From positions 1,277,501 to 1,341,500 of the forward strand of contig NZ_OY776488.1 in the NCBI RefSeq assembly GCF_963675635.1: a stretch of 64,000 nucleotides of DNA, written 5' to 3'. The notes under the pieces are model-generated. The model did not search any database. It was not told the origin of the DNA and saw only the letters and a list, made by a program, of their open reading frames with translations. Within the stretch, counting starts at the first letter, position 1. Each line of letters opens with the position of its first letter. Shown here one piece after another: positions 54,814 to 63,179 of the stretch. Made by a program: the position numbers and the translations under genes. The DNA is from an uncultured Pseudodesulfovibrio sp. Lineage in GTDB: Bacteria > Desulfobacterota > Desulfovibrionia > Desulfovibrionales > Desulfovibrionaceae.

Positions 54814-56817
54814 TTAAGCGCAGCCTTCGGGAATGGGATATTCAGTGACTAGGGCGTAGAGGCGATAGCAACGCAAACAGCGACCTGCTTCATGGTATGC
54901 TTCCTCGGCAGAGATAGTCTGCTCCACTTCATTGAATTTACTTTTGCGCGTCTCGGGATCCATCTCATGAATGGGAACCCGATAGAGATGTTTCACGGGT
55001 GTATCCAACCATTCATCGGTCATGGTTTTATATTTATTGATAATCTCGCGCATTCGGCTTCTGGGGAAAAAACGGATTCTGCCGAGTTGCAAATAATCGT
55101 CAATGGACCTGGCCCCTTTCAGCCCATGCGCCATGGCATGAATCAACGTTGAAGGTCCAAGCCTACAATCTCCACCAGCAAAAACGCCGGGGCGTGAAGT
55201 GGCGAGACTGGAGCTGTCGGCATCAACACATCCCCATTTGTCCATGGATATGCCATCCTCCGCCTTGAGACAGTCCCCAGCGACCCGCTGGCCAATAGCC
55301 GGAATCACTGTGGTTGCAGCCAGGCAATACTCCGAACCGGGAATGACTTCGACACCGCGCCGTCCCTGTCCATTCGCTTCTGTCTGACGCATTTCTATAA
55401 GTTCCACGCCTGCGACTGTTGCATCTTCGGACAGAATTTGTGCCGGGTTGGTCAGAAAATGAAAAACAACCCCCTCTTTCTCAGCCGCCTCAATTTCCTC
55501 ATGGTCGGCCGGCATGTCCTCCTTTGTCCTACGATACACCAGATGAACAGAGTCAGCCCCCATGCGTAAAGCGGAACGGGCACAATCCATGGCCACATTC
55601 CCGCCGCCGACGACAACAACATCGCCAGCCAGATCCATGGGTTTGCCGCCTTCGACATGGTCATGCACACGCAGAAGAAACTCGATGCCGGACTCATATC
55701 CAGCAAGAGAAGTATCTTCACCTTTCACATTCAACAATCTCCCTTCAGCGCAACCCAACCCCAAGAAGACCGATTTATAACCGCGCTCGAAGAGGCCATC
55801 GACATTAAACTCCCTTCCAAGTTTCTGACCATAAAGAAAACGCCCGCCAAGTCGCTCGATGATATCCGTCTCGGATCGAAGCACATCCTTGGGTAGCCGA
55901 TAGCTGGGAATACCGATGGAGGCCATTCCTCCGGCTTGTTCCTGCGCCTCAAAGACGTCGACAGTATATCCCTTGAGTAAGAGATGATAGGCGCAACAAA
56001 TGCCCGCTGGCCCTGCACCCACCACAGCCACTTTGAGGTCTTCAGGATGACGCTCAGAGATCAGTTCTTTGGAAAAAAGTTCGCTATGCAGTCCTTGCTC
56101 GTGATCCGCGACGTAGCGCTTGAGGGTTTTGATACCCACAGGTTCGTCCACCTTGGAACGCTGACAGGCCATTTCACAGAAACGGACGCAGACACGGCCA
56201 CACGTGGCGGCCATGGGATATTTCTGAAGAATAACGCCCAGTGAATGGGAAGGTTTGCCATCTTTGATGTAATCAATGTAGCGCGGCACGTCGATTTTTG
56301 CAGGGCATGCCTCTGTGCAGGGTGAAGTCACATAGGTCATGGTATGCTTGGCCGGAAGCATATGCTTGTTTCGCTCCAATTGATCGCGAAAATGAGCCAG
56401 GGCTGCCAGCAAAGCGCGAGTACATGTCTGCCCAAGACCGCAAAGAGACGTCTTGTGCACATGATTTGCGAGCAGCTCAATTTCATCGAACACATCACTA
56501 CTCTCACCGAATTCATCACTTTCCTCACGCAAGGCGGCCAACCTGTCGCGGATGAGTCCGGTTCCCATTCGACACGGGGTACACTTGCCGCAGGATTCCT
56601 CGGCAGCTTTGTCCATGTATAGCCACAAGGCATCGAGCAAACTCGCATCAGGCGAAAAAACGAAAAAACCGTGATCACCGACAAAAGTGGTAATAGGATT
56701 GCCTTGATTAAAAGCATCGAATTCTGCGAATTCCGGGCTTTCCTCAATTTCAAAGAGGTTCTTGCCCCGATTATCGGTAATTACTCCGCCCCATACGCCG
56801 TAAATGACTCGTGCCAT
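54814..56817 (-). CDS. NuoF-type Fe-S segment fused to GltD-type flavoprotein (hydrogenase partner)
   Basis: The protein is 667 residues from ATG 56817 (gaggagagg site). Residues 60-150 carry a NuoF-type [4Fe-4S] site (Cys76, 79, 82, 126 in SCGKCTPC and SLCGLGQ), but the NuoF FMN/NADH domain is absent. From residue 165 on it is a GltD-type flavoprotein: Cys-rich Fe-S region (PCTEACPAKIDVPRYI), FAD fold (VAVVGAGPAGICCAYHL) and NAD(P) fold (VVVVGGGNVAMDCARSALRM). It probably passes electrons between NAD(P)H and the adjacent hydrogenase. I do not find a NuoE-like partner. Confidence 0.88.
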   Translation of the reverse strand: MARVIYGVWGGVITDNRGKNLFEIEESPEFAEFDAFNQGNPITTFVGDHGFFVFSPDASLLDALWLYMDKAAEESCGKCTPCRMGTGLIRDRLAALREESDEFGESSDVFDEIELLANHVHKTSLCGLGQTCTRALLAALAHFRDQLERNKHMLPAKHTMTYVTSPCTEACPAKIDVPRYIDYIKDGKPSHSLGVILQKYPMAATCGRVCVRFCEMACQRSKVDEPVGIKTLKRYVADHEQGLHSELFSKELISERHPEDLKVAVVGAGPAGICCAYHLLLKGYTVDVFEAQEQAGGMASIGIPSYRLPKDVLRSETDIIERLGGRFLYGQKLGREFNVDGLFERGYKSVFLGLGCAEGRLLNVKGEDTSLAGYESGIEFLLRVHDHVEGGKPMDLAGDVVVVGGGNVAMDCARSALRMGADSVHLVYRRTKEDMPADHEEIEAAEKEGVVFHFLTNPAQILSEDATVAGVELIEMRQTEANGQGRRGVEVIPGSEYCLAATTVIPAIGQRVAGDCLKAEDGISMDKWGCVDADSSSLATSRPGVFAGGDCRLGPSTLIHAMAHGLKGARSIDDYLQLGRIRFFPRSRMREIINKYKTMTDEWLDTPVKHLYRVPIHEMDPETRKSKFNEVEQTISAEEAYHEAGRCLRCYRLYALVTEYPIPEGCA

Positions 56818-57453
56818 TGATATCCTCTCCTCAATCTTTATGGTCGGGAGGGAATACAACACAATACCAAAGAATGGAAGGAGCCTCCCTTTGTTTCCAT
56901 TGGGCGCACGGACCAATTAAGGATGTCAACCTTTCAATAAGGACTGTTTTTTTAAAAACAATTATAAATAAAATAGATGGTTAAACCATATTAAACGCAC
57001 CTTTAAAAAAACGAACCCGATACAACAAGACCTTTTCTTTTCAGTGTCCAAAATCTACCAAAATTTATCGACAATACGCCCATGATATACTAAAGGCAAT
57101 CCATTAACTCATTCGCAGAGAATGGAATAAAACGCTCCGGCGATTCACTCACTATGTTTTATTGAGTGAGAATACAGACTCCATCACCCCATTGTCCTAC
57201 CAGCAATGGGATTTTTTATAATTCTACCGCATGAGACTTTGAACAACCAGACGATCCACTGAAACATGCATGATCACTGTCGCTGTTTCCGATAAAGGAA
57301 ACAATGACATTGCAACAGCTTACCTTCACAGCCGGTATCTTCGATTCCCCCTGTGAAGACTTGAGTCGTATCCAATAATCGGATGCGAAAGGTTATCGCC
57401 TCGGCAGCAAGGCTGACGGCGAGTTTTCAATCCACCCAAACAAGGAGGGAACA
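56818..57453. other. Divergent hydrogenase promoter region
   Basis: A 636-bp gap between the two divergent hydrogenase operons. It contains an inverted repeat tcactca ... tgagtga near 57147-57172, a terminator-like hairpin at 57188-57217 and AT-rich stretches. No gene is seen. It must carry promoters for both hydrogenases. Confidence 0.6.
57188..57217 (+). terminator. Terminator-like hairpin inside the hydrogenase intergenic region
   Basis: A 7-bp stem (cccattg / caatggg, 9-nt loop) followed by aTTTTTT on the plus strand. No gene lies just upstream on that strand, so it may end a short leader or small RNA. Confidence 0.5.
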
Positions 57454-58710
57454 ATGCAATTGATGGAAGGCATCAATTACCAAAGCAACGCACCCAAAGG
57501 GGTTGATCCAGACGGAATTTTCTTCGTCCAGGTTGACGCCGAAAAGTGCGAAGGCTGCGGTGAATGTAACAGTGCATGCCCCACAGGCATCATTCAGCCC
57601 ATCAACGACGACGACATCCACGGTGTCGTTGACCCGACTGCCTGCGTGAACTGCGGTCAGTGTCTGGTGAGCTGCCCAGTCGGCGCAATCTACGAAGGCG
57701 TATCCTACGTTGATGAAATCATGGCCAAGCTCAAGGACCCGGATACCATCGTGGTTTCCATGCCAGCTCCCGCTGTCCGCTACGGATTGGGCGAGTGCTT
57801 CGGCGCTCCCACCGGCACCTATGTCGGCGGCAAGATGCATGCAGCTCTGCGCAAGCTCGGCTTCAACTACATCTGGGACACCGAATTCGCTGCTGACGTC
57901 ACCATCATGGAAGAAGGCACCGAACTGATCCAGCGCGTCAAGGACGGTGGCAAGGGCGACCATCCGCTGCCGCAGTTCACTTCCTGCTGTCCAGGTTGGA
58001 TCAAATTCGCTGAGACCTTCTACCCCGATCTCGCCCCGAACTTGTCCACCTGCAAGTCCCCCATCGCCATGTTGGGTGCCCTGGCCAAAACGTACGGCGC
58101 AAAAGAGACCAAGACCGACGCAAAGAAGATCTACACCGTCTCCATCATGCCGTGCATCGCCAAGAAGTATGAAGGTCTGCGCCCCGAACTGAACCAGAGC
58201 GGCCATCGCGACATCGATGCAACCATCAACACTCGCGAGTTGGCATACCTGATCAAAGAAGCCGGCATTGAGTTCAACAGCCTGCCTGACGAAGATCCTG
58301 ATCCGATCCTGGGTGAATCCACCGGTGCTGCCACCATCTTCGGCAACAGTGGCGGAGTCATGGAAGCAGCTCTGCGCCTTGGTTACGAGGTTCTGTCCGG
58401 CACCAAGCTGAACGACCCCACGATCAAAGTAGTCCGCGCCCACGAAGGCATCAAGACCGCTGATATCGAAGTGCCCAACTTCGGCATCGTCAAGGTCGCT
58501 GTTGCCTCCGGCCTGCAGAACGCAGCCAAGTTGTGTGACGAGGTTCGCGCTGGCAAATCCCCCTACCACTTCATTGAAGTCATGACCTGCCCTGGCGGTT
58601 GTGTGAATGGTGGTGGTCAACCTCTCGATCCCGAGATTCAGGCATCCCTGTTCCGGAGCACCGTTGCCAAAGTCAACAAGCGCTTCAGAACCCGCAAGCC
58701 CACTGCATAA
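57454..58710 (+). CDS. hydA: Periplasmic [FeFe] hydrogenase large subunit
   Basis: This 418-residue protein has two ferredoxin [4Fe-4S] sites (Cys32, 35, 38, 42 and Cys64, 67, 70, 74) and the H-cluster motifs TSCCPGW (Cys178, 179), MPCIAKK (Cys234) and MTCPGGC (Cys379, 383). Length and order match the Desulfovibrio periplasmic hydrogenase, where the large subunit is carried out with the TAT-tagged small subunit. It takes up or evolves H2 with periplasmic cytochromes. The motif has Thr378 where Ala is usual. The aaggagg site is strong. hydB follows 12 bp later. Confidence 0.96.
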   Translation: MQLMEGINYQSNAPKGVDPDGIFFVQVDAEKCEGCGECNSACPTGIIQPINDDDIHGVVDPTACVNCGQCLVSCPVGAIYEGVSYVDEIMAKLKDPDTIVVSMPAPAVRYGLGECFGAPTGTYVGGKMHAALRKLGFNYIWDTEFAADVTIMEEGTELIQRVKDGGKGDHPLPQFTSCCPGWIKFAETFYPDLAPNLSTCKSPIAMLGALAKTYGAKETKTDAKKIYTVSIMPCIAKKYEGLRPELNQSGHRDIDATINTRELAYLIKEAGIEFNSLPDEDPDPILGESTGAATIFGNSGGVMEAALRLGYEVLSGTKLNDPTIKVVRAHEGIKTADIEVPNFGIVKVAVASGLQNAAKLCDEVRAGKSPYHFIEVMTCPGGCVNGGGQPLDPEIQASLFRSTVAKVNKRFRTRKPTA

Positions 58711-58722
58711 GGAGACTGAGAC

Positions 58723-59061
58723 ATGAAAATGAATCGACGCAGCTTTATGAAAGCATGTGGCTTCATGGCCGGATACGCCGTTCTTGGCCTGAACGTGACC
58801 AAAGAAGCCGTGGCTGCAGCCATGGAATTCGTTGCCCAACGTCAAAAGGCCGTTTACGACGCCGACGCCAACCCTGCCATCTACAAGTTCAGAAAGTCTC
58901 AGGACAACCCCATGGTCAAGAAAATCTATGACCCCAAAGACGGTTTCCTGAACGACGGTCCCTGCGGCCACGAGTCCCACCACCTGCTGCACACACATTA
59001 TGTGAATCGCGGTAAGAAGCTGGAAGCACTCAAAGCCAAGGGTATCGAACTGGCTCTGTAA
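58723..59061 (+). CDS. hydB: Periplasmic [FeFe] hydrogenase small subunit
   Basis: This 112-residue protein begins with a twin-arginine signal (NRRSFMKACGF) and a hydrophobic core ending near residue 33. The mature part carries the family phrases DNPMVKKIYDPKDGFLNDGP and ESHHLLHTHYVNRG. It wraps the large subunit and carries it through the TAT system. It is the second gene of the hydAB operon, followed by a 416-bp gap to the maturation operon. Confidence 0.95.
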   Translation: MKMNRRSFMKACGFMAGYAVLGLNVTKEAVAAAMEFVAQRQKAVYDADANPAIYKFRKSQDNPMVKKIYDPKDGFLNDGPCGHESHHLLHTHYVNRGKKLEALKAKGIELAL

Positions 59062-59293
59062 ACAACATAAACGCTTTCGACCTGCGGCTAGGACTCATTC
59101 TGACCCTAGGGCCGAACGCTTCCCCCTCCCCCGTTCCCTGCTACCAAAAGCAGCCCTTGCATCGTTATCCAATACGCACAGATACATTTTGTATTACCAA
59201 TTGATAATTCGTATACAATTCGTGTTATTTTTCTTGATTAATCGGTCATTTCTCTTTAAAAGCTTTCTTCAGAACACCTCCGTAATCGGAGAC

Positions 59294-59407
59294 CATCTAC
59301 CTGCGGGAAGGGTCGACCTAACCCCAGGGTGGAAGCCCGCCAGAGGACAACCTGATTCATCAGGTGACAACTTTGTCCGAGGACTTTTGCCTGTCCTACA
59401 TGTAGAT
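59294..59407 (+). ncRNA. Structured leader RNA upstream of the maturation operon (riboswitch-like)
   Basis: A P1 helix (atctac 59295-59300 with gtagat 59402-59407) encloses three hairpins: gcggg/cccgc (59303-59307 with 59336-59340), ggacaa/ttgtcc (59345-59350 with 59373-59378, carrying cctga/tcagg inside), and aggac/gtcct (59380-59384 with 59393-59397). The result is a four-way junction directly followed by an intrinsic terminator. It does not match any riboswitch consensus I know. A regulatory role over the maturation genes is inferred; pairings are by eye only. Confidence 0.6.
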
Positions 59408-59437
59408 AGCCCGGGGAGTGCTAACCCCGGGCTTTTT
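59408..59437 (+). terminator. Intrinsic terminator behind the leader RNA
   Basis: A 9-bp stem (agcccgggg / ccccgggct) with an 8-nt loop followed by T5. It lies 40 bp before the TM1266-like start, so read-through is needed for the maturation operon unless another promoter lies between. Confidence 0.85.
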
Positions 59438-59477
59438 CTTATTCTCACGACAGCGCACACAATCTAGGAATAGACAT

Positions 59478-59720
59478 ATGGAAAAACGACTCGGCATTAT
59501 CGGCATCTTCATTCAGGACAGAAGTAAATCTGCTCCAGCGGTCAACAAAGTCCTCGGCGAATACTCAAGCATCGTTGTAGGGCGCATGGGCATCCCCTTC
59601 CGCGAAAAGGGTGTCAACTGCATAAGCCTGATCATCGACGCCACCACCGACGAACTGGGCGCACTGACAGGGAAACTCGGCATGCTCAACGGTGTACGCT
59701 GCAAGTCACTTTTGGCATAA
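59478..59720 (+). CDS. TM1266-like iron-only hydrogenase system regulator
   Basis: This 80-residue ACT-like single-domain protein reads RLGIIGIFIQDRSKSAPAVN then REKGVNCISLIIDATTDELG and LTGKLGMLNGVRCKSLL. It belongs to the small TM1266 family that is strictly linked to [FeFe] hydrogenase maturase genes and believed to sense or regulate. The ATG at 59478 is preferred over the upstream one because the leader terminator lies before it. It is followed after 13 bp by hydG. Confidence 0.9.
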   Translation: MEKRLGIIGIFIQDRSKSAPAVNKVLGEYSSIVVGRMGIPFREKGVNCISLIIDATTDELGALTGKLGMLNGVRCKSLLA

Positions 59721-59733
59721 CAGGGGAGACTCC

Positions 59734-61158
59734 ATGAAACAGGATAACACCATCAAGCACGAGCTGACGAATTTCATCGACGACTCCCTCATCATGAAGG
59801 AGATTGCCAAAGCCGAAAACCCTGCCCCCTCACTTGTTCGTGAAGTGCTCAATAAAGGAATGGAACGAAACGGGCTTACTCCGTTTGAAGCCGCAGTGCT
59901 TCTCAAAAACACGGACAAGGACTTGGACGAGGCCATCTTCGAAACCGCCATGTCCATTAAAGAAGCCATCTATGGCAACCGCTTGGTACTCTTCGCCCCA
60001 CTCTACATTACTAACAAGTGCGGCAATCAGTGCGAATACTGTGGCTTTGCTGTCAAGAATCGCGAACTGAAACGACGCACCCTGACCAGCGAGGAAATTC
60101 ATAAAGAGGTCGCAGTCCTTGAAGATCAAGGGCACAAACGTCTTTTGCTCGTTTACGGAGAACATCCCAAGCATAATGCAGACTGGATCGCTCAGACCGT
60201 GCGCGACGTTTATTCCGTTACTTCGGGCAAGAGTGGAGAAATCCGCCGAGTAAACATCAACTGCGCCCCTCTGGACGTGGAAGGCTTCAAGAAGATTCAT
60301 GAGGTGGGCATCGGCACATACCAATGCTTTCAGGAAACATACCACCGCCCCACCTATGAAAAACTGCATACAGGCGGCAAAAAAACCGACTTCCTCTGGC
60401 GTCTTCACGCCATGCACCGGGCTATGGAAGCAGGCATCGACGACGTGGGTATTGGCGCACTCTTCGGTTTGTATGACAGCACGTTCGAAGTCCTGGCCCT
60501 GCTACACCACTCTCGCCAGTTGGAACGTGACCACGGCGTTGGCCCCCACACCATTTCCTTCCCAAGACTCGAACCGGCCCTCGGCTCGGACATTGCCTTC
60601 AACCCGCCCCATCCGACCTCAGGTCACGAATTCAAAAAGATCGTGGCCATCCTGCGCATTGCAGTACCATATACAGGCCTGATCCTGACCACGCGCGAAA
60701 ACGCCGCTTTTCGCCGTGAACTCATCGAGGTGGGTGTGTCCCAGCTTTCCGCAGGTTCCCGCACATACCCCGGCGCGTATAGCGACCCGGAATACGACCG
60801 CCCGGATGTGCAACAATTCTGCATCGGCGACAGCCGCAGCCTGGACGAAATAATCCTCTCCATTGCCGGTGACCACGGCTATGTGCCTTCCTGGTGTACC
60901 GCCTGTTACCGCATGGGGCGCACTGGTGAACATTTCATGGAATTGGCAAAAAACGGATTCATTCAGGAGTTCTGTCTGCCAAACGGCCTGCTGACCTTCA
61001 AGGAATACCTTGAGGACTATGCTTCCGACGAGACCAAGGTAGCTGGCAACGCGCTCATCCAGCGTGAAGTCGAAGCGTATGATGACCCCAAGCGCAAGAA
61101 GATTCTTCTGGACCGTCTGAAGCGCATGGAAGCCGGAGAGCGGGATCTGTACATATAG
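59734..61158 (+). CDS. hydG: [FeFe] hydrogenase maturase HydG (radical SAM)
   Basis: This 474-residue radical SAM enzyme has the cluster motif CGNQCEYCGF (Cys96, 100, 103) at the front of a TIM-barrel and a C-terminal auxiliary-cluster region CTACYRMGRTG (Cys388, 391). It cleaves tyrosine to p-cresol, CO and cyanide and builds the Fe(CO)2(CN) units of the H-cluster. The ATG at 59734 is chosen for the aggggag site. ThiH-type relatives lack the second cluster region seen here. It is coupled with aspA after 9 bp. Confidence 0.95.
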   Translation: MKQDNTIKHELTNFIDDSLIMKEIAKAENPAPSLVREVLNKGMERNGLTPFEAAVLLKNTDKDLDEAIFETAMSIKEAIYGNRLVLFAPLYITNKCGNQCEYCGFAVKNRELKRRTLTSEEIHKEVAVLEDQGHKRLLLVYGEHPKHNADWIAQTVRDVYSVTSGKSGEIRRVNINCAPLDVEGFKKIHEVGIGTYQCFQETYHRPTYEKLHTGGKKTDFLWRLHAMHRAMEAGIDDVGIGALFGLYDSTFEVLALLHHSRQLERDHGVGPHTISFPRLEPALGSDIAFNPPHPTSGHEFKKIVAILRIAVPYTGLILTTRENAAFRRELIEVGVSQLSAGSRTYPGAYSDPEYDRPDVQQFCIGDSRSLDEIILSIAGDHGYVPSWCTACYRMGRTGEHFMELAKNGFIQEFCLPNGLLTFKEYLEDYASDETKVAGNALIQREVEAYDDPKRKKILLDRLKRMEAGERDLYI

Positions 61159-61167
61159 GAGCCAATC

Positions 61168-62601
61168 GTGACCAGCAATTCAGTCATGCGACGAGAGCGG
61201 GATGCTCTAGGAGAACTGGAAATCCCGGACAACGTCTACTATGGAATCCACACCATGCGGGCTGTGCTCAACTTCCCGTTTTCCAAAACCACTCTACCTT
61301 CACCTTTCATCAAGGCGCTGGGACAGGTAAAACGGGCGTGCGCCGAAACCAATACTGTCCTTGGTCATCTCAATCAGGAATTGAGTAGCGCCATCATTAC
61401 GGCATGTAAGGAACTTGAAGACGGGAAATTGTCCGACCATATTGTGGTCGACGCTTTTCAAGGCGGTGCCGGGACCTCGACAAACATGAATGTCAACGAA
61501 GTCATTGCCAACCGTGCCGAAGAATTGCTCGGAGGCAAACTGGGCGAATATACCCAAGTGCACCCCCTTCACCATGTCAATATGCATCAATCCACCAACG
61601 ATGTGTATCCAACCGCTCTCAAAGTCGCTGCCCTTGGCCTGTTAGTAGAACTGGAAGAGCATGTAGCCAGACTTCAAGAGTCTTTACAAGCCAAGGAAGC
61701 AGAACTTCGCGATGTGGTGAAAGTGGCCCGGACCGAGCTCATGGACGGCGTCCCCATGACGCTGGGCATGACATTCAGCGCATTTTCCGACGCGGTCGCC
61801 CGTGATCGCTGGCGCATTTTCAAGAGCCGTGAACGAATCAAGAAGGTCAATCTCGGTGGAACTGCCATCGGCACCGGCCTTGGAGCACCCCGCGACTACG
61901 TGCTCAAGGTAACGGAAACCTTACGCCATATCTGCGGCCTGCCAGTTTCCCGCGCCGAAAACCTTGTGGATGCCACACAAAACATGGATTCGCTCGTTGA
62001 GGTTTCAGGCATGCTCAAGACCTATGCGGCCAACCTGATGAAACTGGCGTCCGACCTCAGGCTGCTCTCCAGCGGTCCAGATACCGGCATCGGTGAAATA
62101 TCCCTGCCGCCTCTCCAGACCGGATCTTCGATCATGGCGGGAAAAATCAACCCGGTCATGCCCGAAGCTGTGACACAAATAGCCCTCAAGGTAATGGGGA
62201 ACGACCAGACCATAGGTCTCGCCGCAGGCATGGGACAACTCGAACTTAATCACCTCATGCCGCTGATTGCCCATACCCTTTTAGAATCACTGATGCTTCT
62301 TATTAACGCAACACACAGCCTCACTCAACACTGTATTCCAGGCATCAAAGCCAATGTGGACCGATGCCTCTCCCATGTGGAACAGAGCAATGCCCTGGCA
62401 ACCGTTCTGGTTCCGGTGCTGGGCTATGACAGAGTTGAAAAGCTGGTTGCAAGCGCCAAGGAATCCGGCAGGACCATACGCGAAGAAATCTCCCATCAAG
62501 GAATTGCATCATCCGTAATAATAGATGAGCTCCTTTCACCAAAAAGACTCTGCAAACTCGGCTTCACTCCTGATGAATTCAACACAATAAAAAAACAATG
62601 A
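61168..62601 (+). CDS. Aspartate ammonia-lyase family protein in the maturation operon
   Basis: This 477-residue fumarase/aspartase superfamily protein has HQSTNDVYPTALKVA and the flexible-loop signature GSSIMAGKINPV, which carries Ala where most aspartases have Pro. It would deaminate aspartate to fumarate plus ammonia in the cytoplasm. The start is GTG with ataggag ahead. The gene is placed in maturase operons of several anaerobes; ammonia supply for the H-cluster dithiolate amine is a hypothesis, not a demonstrated role. The next gene overlaps by 4 bp. Confidence 0.88.
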   Translation: MTSNSVMRRERDALGELEIPDNVYYGIHTMRAVLNFPFSKTTLPSPFIKALGQVKRACAETNTVLGHLNQELSSAIITACKELEDGKLSDHIVVDAFQGGAGTSTNMNVNEVIANRAEELLGGKLGEYTQVHPLHHVNMHQSTNDVYPTALKVAALGLLVELEEHVARLQESLQAKEAELRDVVKVARTELMDGVPMTLGMTFSAFSDAVARDRWRIFKSRERIKKVNLGGTAIGTGLGAPRDYVLKVTETLRHICGLPVSRAENLVDATQNMDSLVEVSGMLKTYAANLMKLASDLRLLSSGPDTGIGEISLPPLQTGSSIMAGKINPVMPEAVTQIALKVMGNDQTIGLAAGMGQLELNHLMPLIAHTLLESLMLLINATHSLTQHCIPGIKANVDRCLSHVEQSNALATVLVPVLGYDRVEKLVASAKESGRTIREEISHQGIASSVIIDELLSPKRLCKLGFTPDEFNTIKKQ

Positions 62602-63179
62602 AGTTGACAGCAAACATTGAATCCCTCGGAATACCCGAGCTTTTCGGCAATGCCACCAAACGTATCCTCCTGCACGCTGCAGTATATGGTCCCTTTGCCC
62701 AGTCCCGACCTCACAAGAGTGGCCTGACCAAAGCATTAGCCAGAAAATCCTTTGAGCGGTTAAACATCATCGCCCTGACCGCAGGGCATCCGCAATCATA
62801 CCGGAATCATTTCCTAGAAATTCTGCGCACCGGTGCATCAAAAAAAACACAAATGGATACAGTGCATGCTTCCGATGCTTTCTTAGAAAAGCTCAAAGCC
62901 GCTAACCCTGCAAAAGTATTCATCCACCCGCAGACAACGCCCCCCTGTCAGCCGATCATCATCGTGGACAACACCATCATCTTCGGCCAGTACGCCCATT
63001 GCACCACATATGCGGCTCATGGATTCTGGGGTATTATCCATACCGATGTGGACAAACTGCTCCTCTGGTCTGAAGGCAACATCCCAGCCGAAGCCACCGA
63101 TGAGGAAATTGCCGCCTACCGACTTGTTTGCGAATGCCGTCACGCCATGCAATGTAGAGATTCATCATGCATCAACTAA
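62598..63179 (+). CDS. Unknown Cys-tailed protein between aspA and hydE
   Basis: This 193-residue soluble protein has a C-terminal Cys cluster (Cys178, 180, 186, 191; VCECRHAMQCRDSSC) and further Cys117 and Cys135. The middle contains a strand-like IIIVDNTIIFGQYAHCTTYA. I do not recognise a family. Its position within the tightly coupled maturation operon suggests a role in H-cluster assembly, redox or metal handling. The start overlaps the aspA stop by 4 bp and its end overlaps the hydE start by 13 bp. Confidence 0.7.
   Translation: MKLTANIESLGIPELFGNATKRILLHAAVYGPFAQSRPHKSGLTKALARKSFERLNIIALTAGHPQSYRNHFLEILRTGASKKTQMDTVHASDAFLEKLKAANPAKVFIHPQTTPPCQPIIIVDNTIIFGQYAHCTTYAAHGFWGIIHTDVDKLLLWSEGNIPAEATDEEIAAYRLVCECRHAMQCRDSSCIN

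Noticed and set aside
57427-58998. Long minus-strand open frame opposite hydA and hydB
   Set aside because: Shadow of strongly biased hydAB codons; no family match and no ribosome site.
59281-59440. Leader RNA as a cobalamin, TPP, FMN, SAM or moco riboswitch
   Set aside because: Some words (gggaag, cccgcca) recall the cobalamin class, but its conserved core and the motifs of the other classes are missing.
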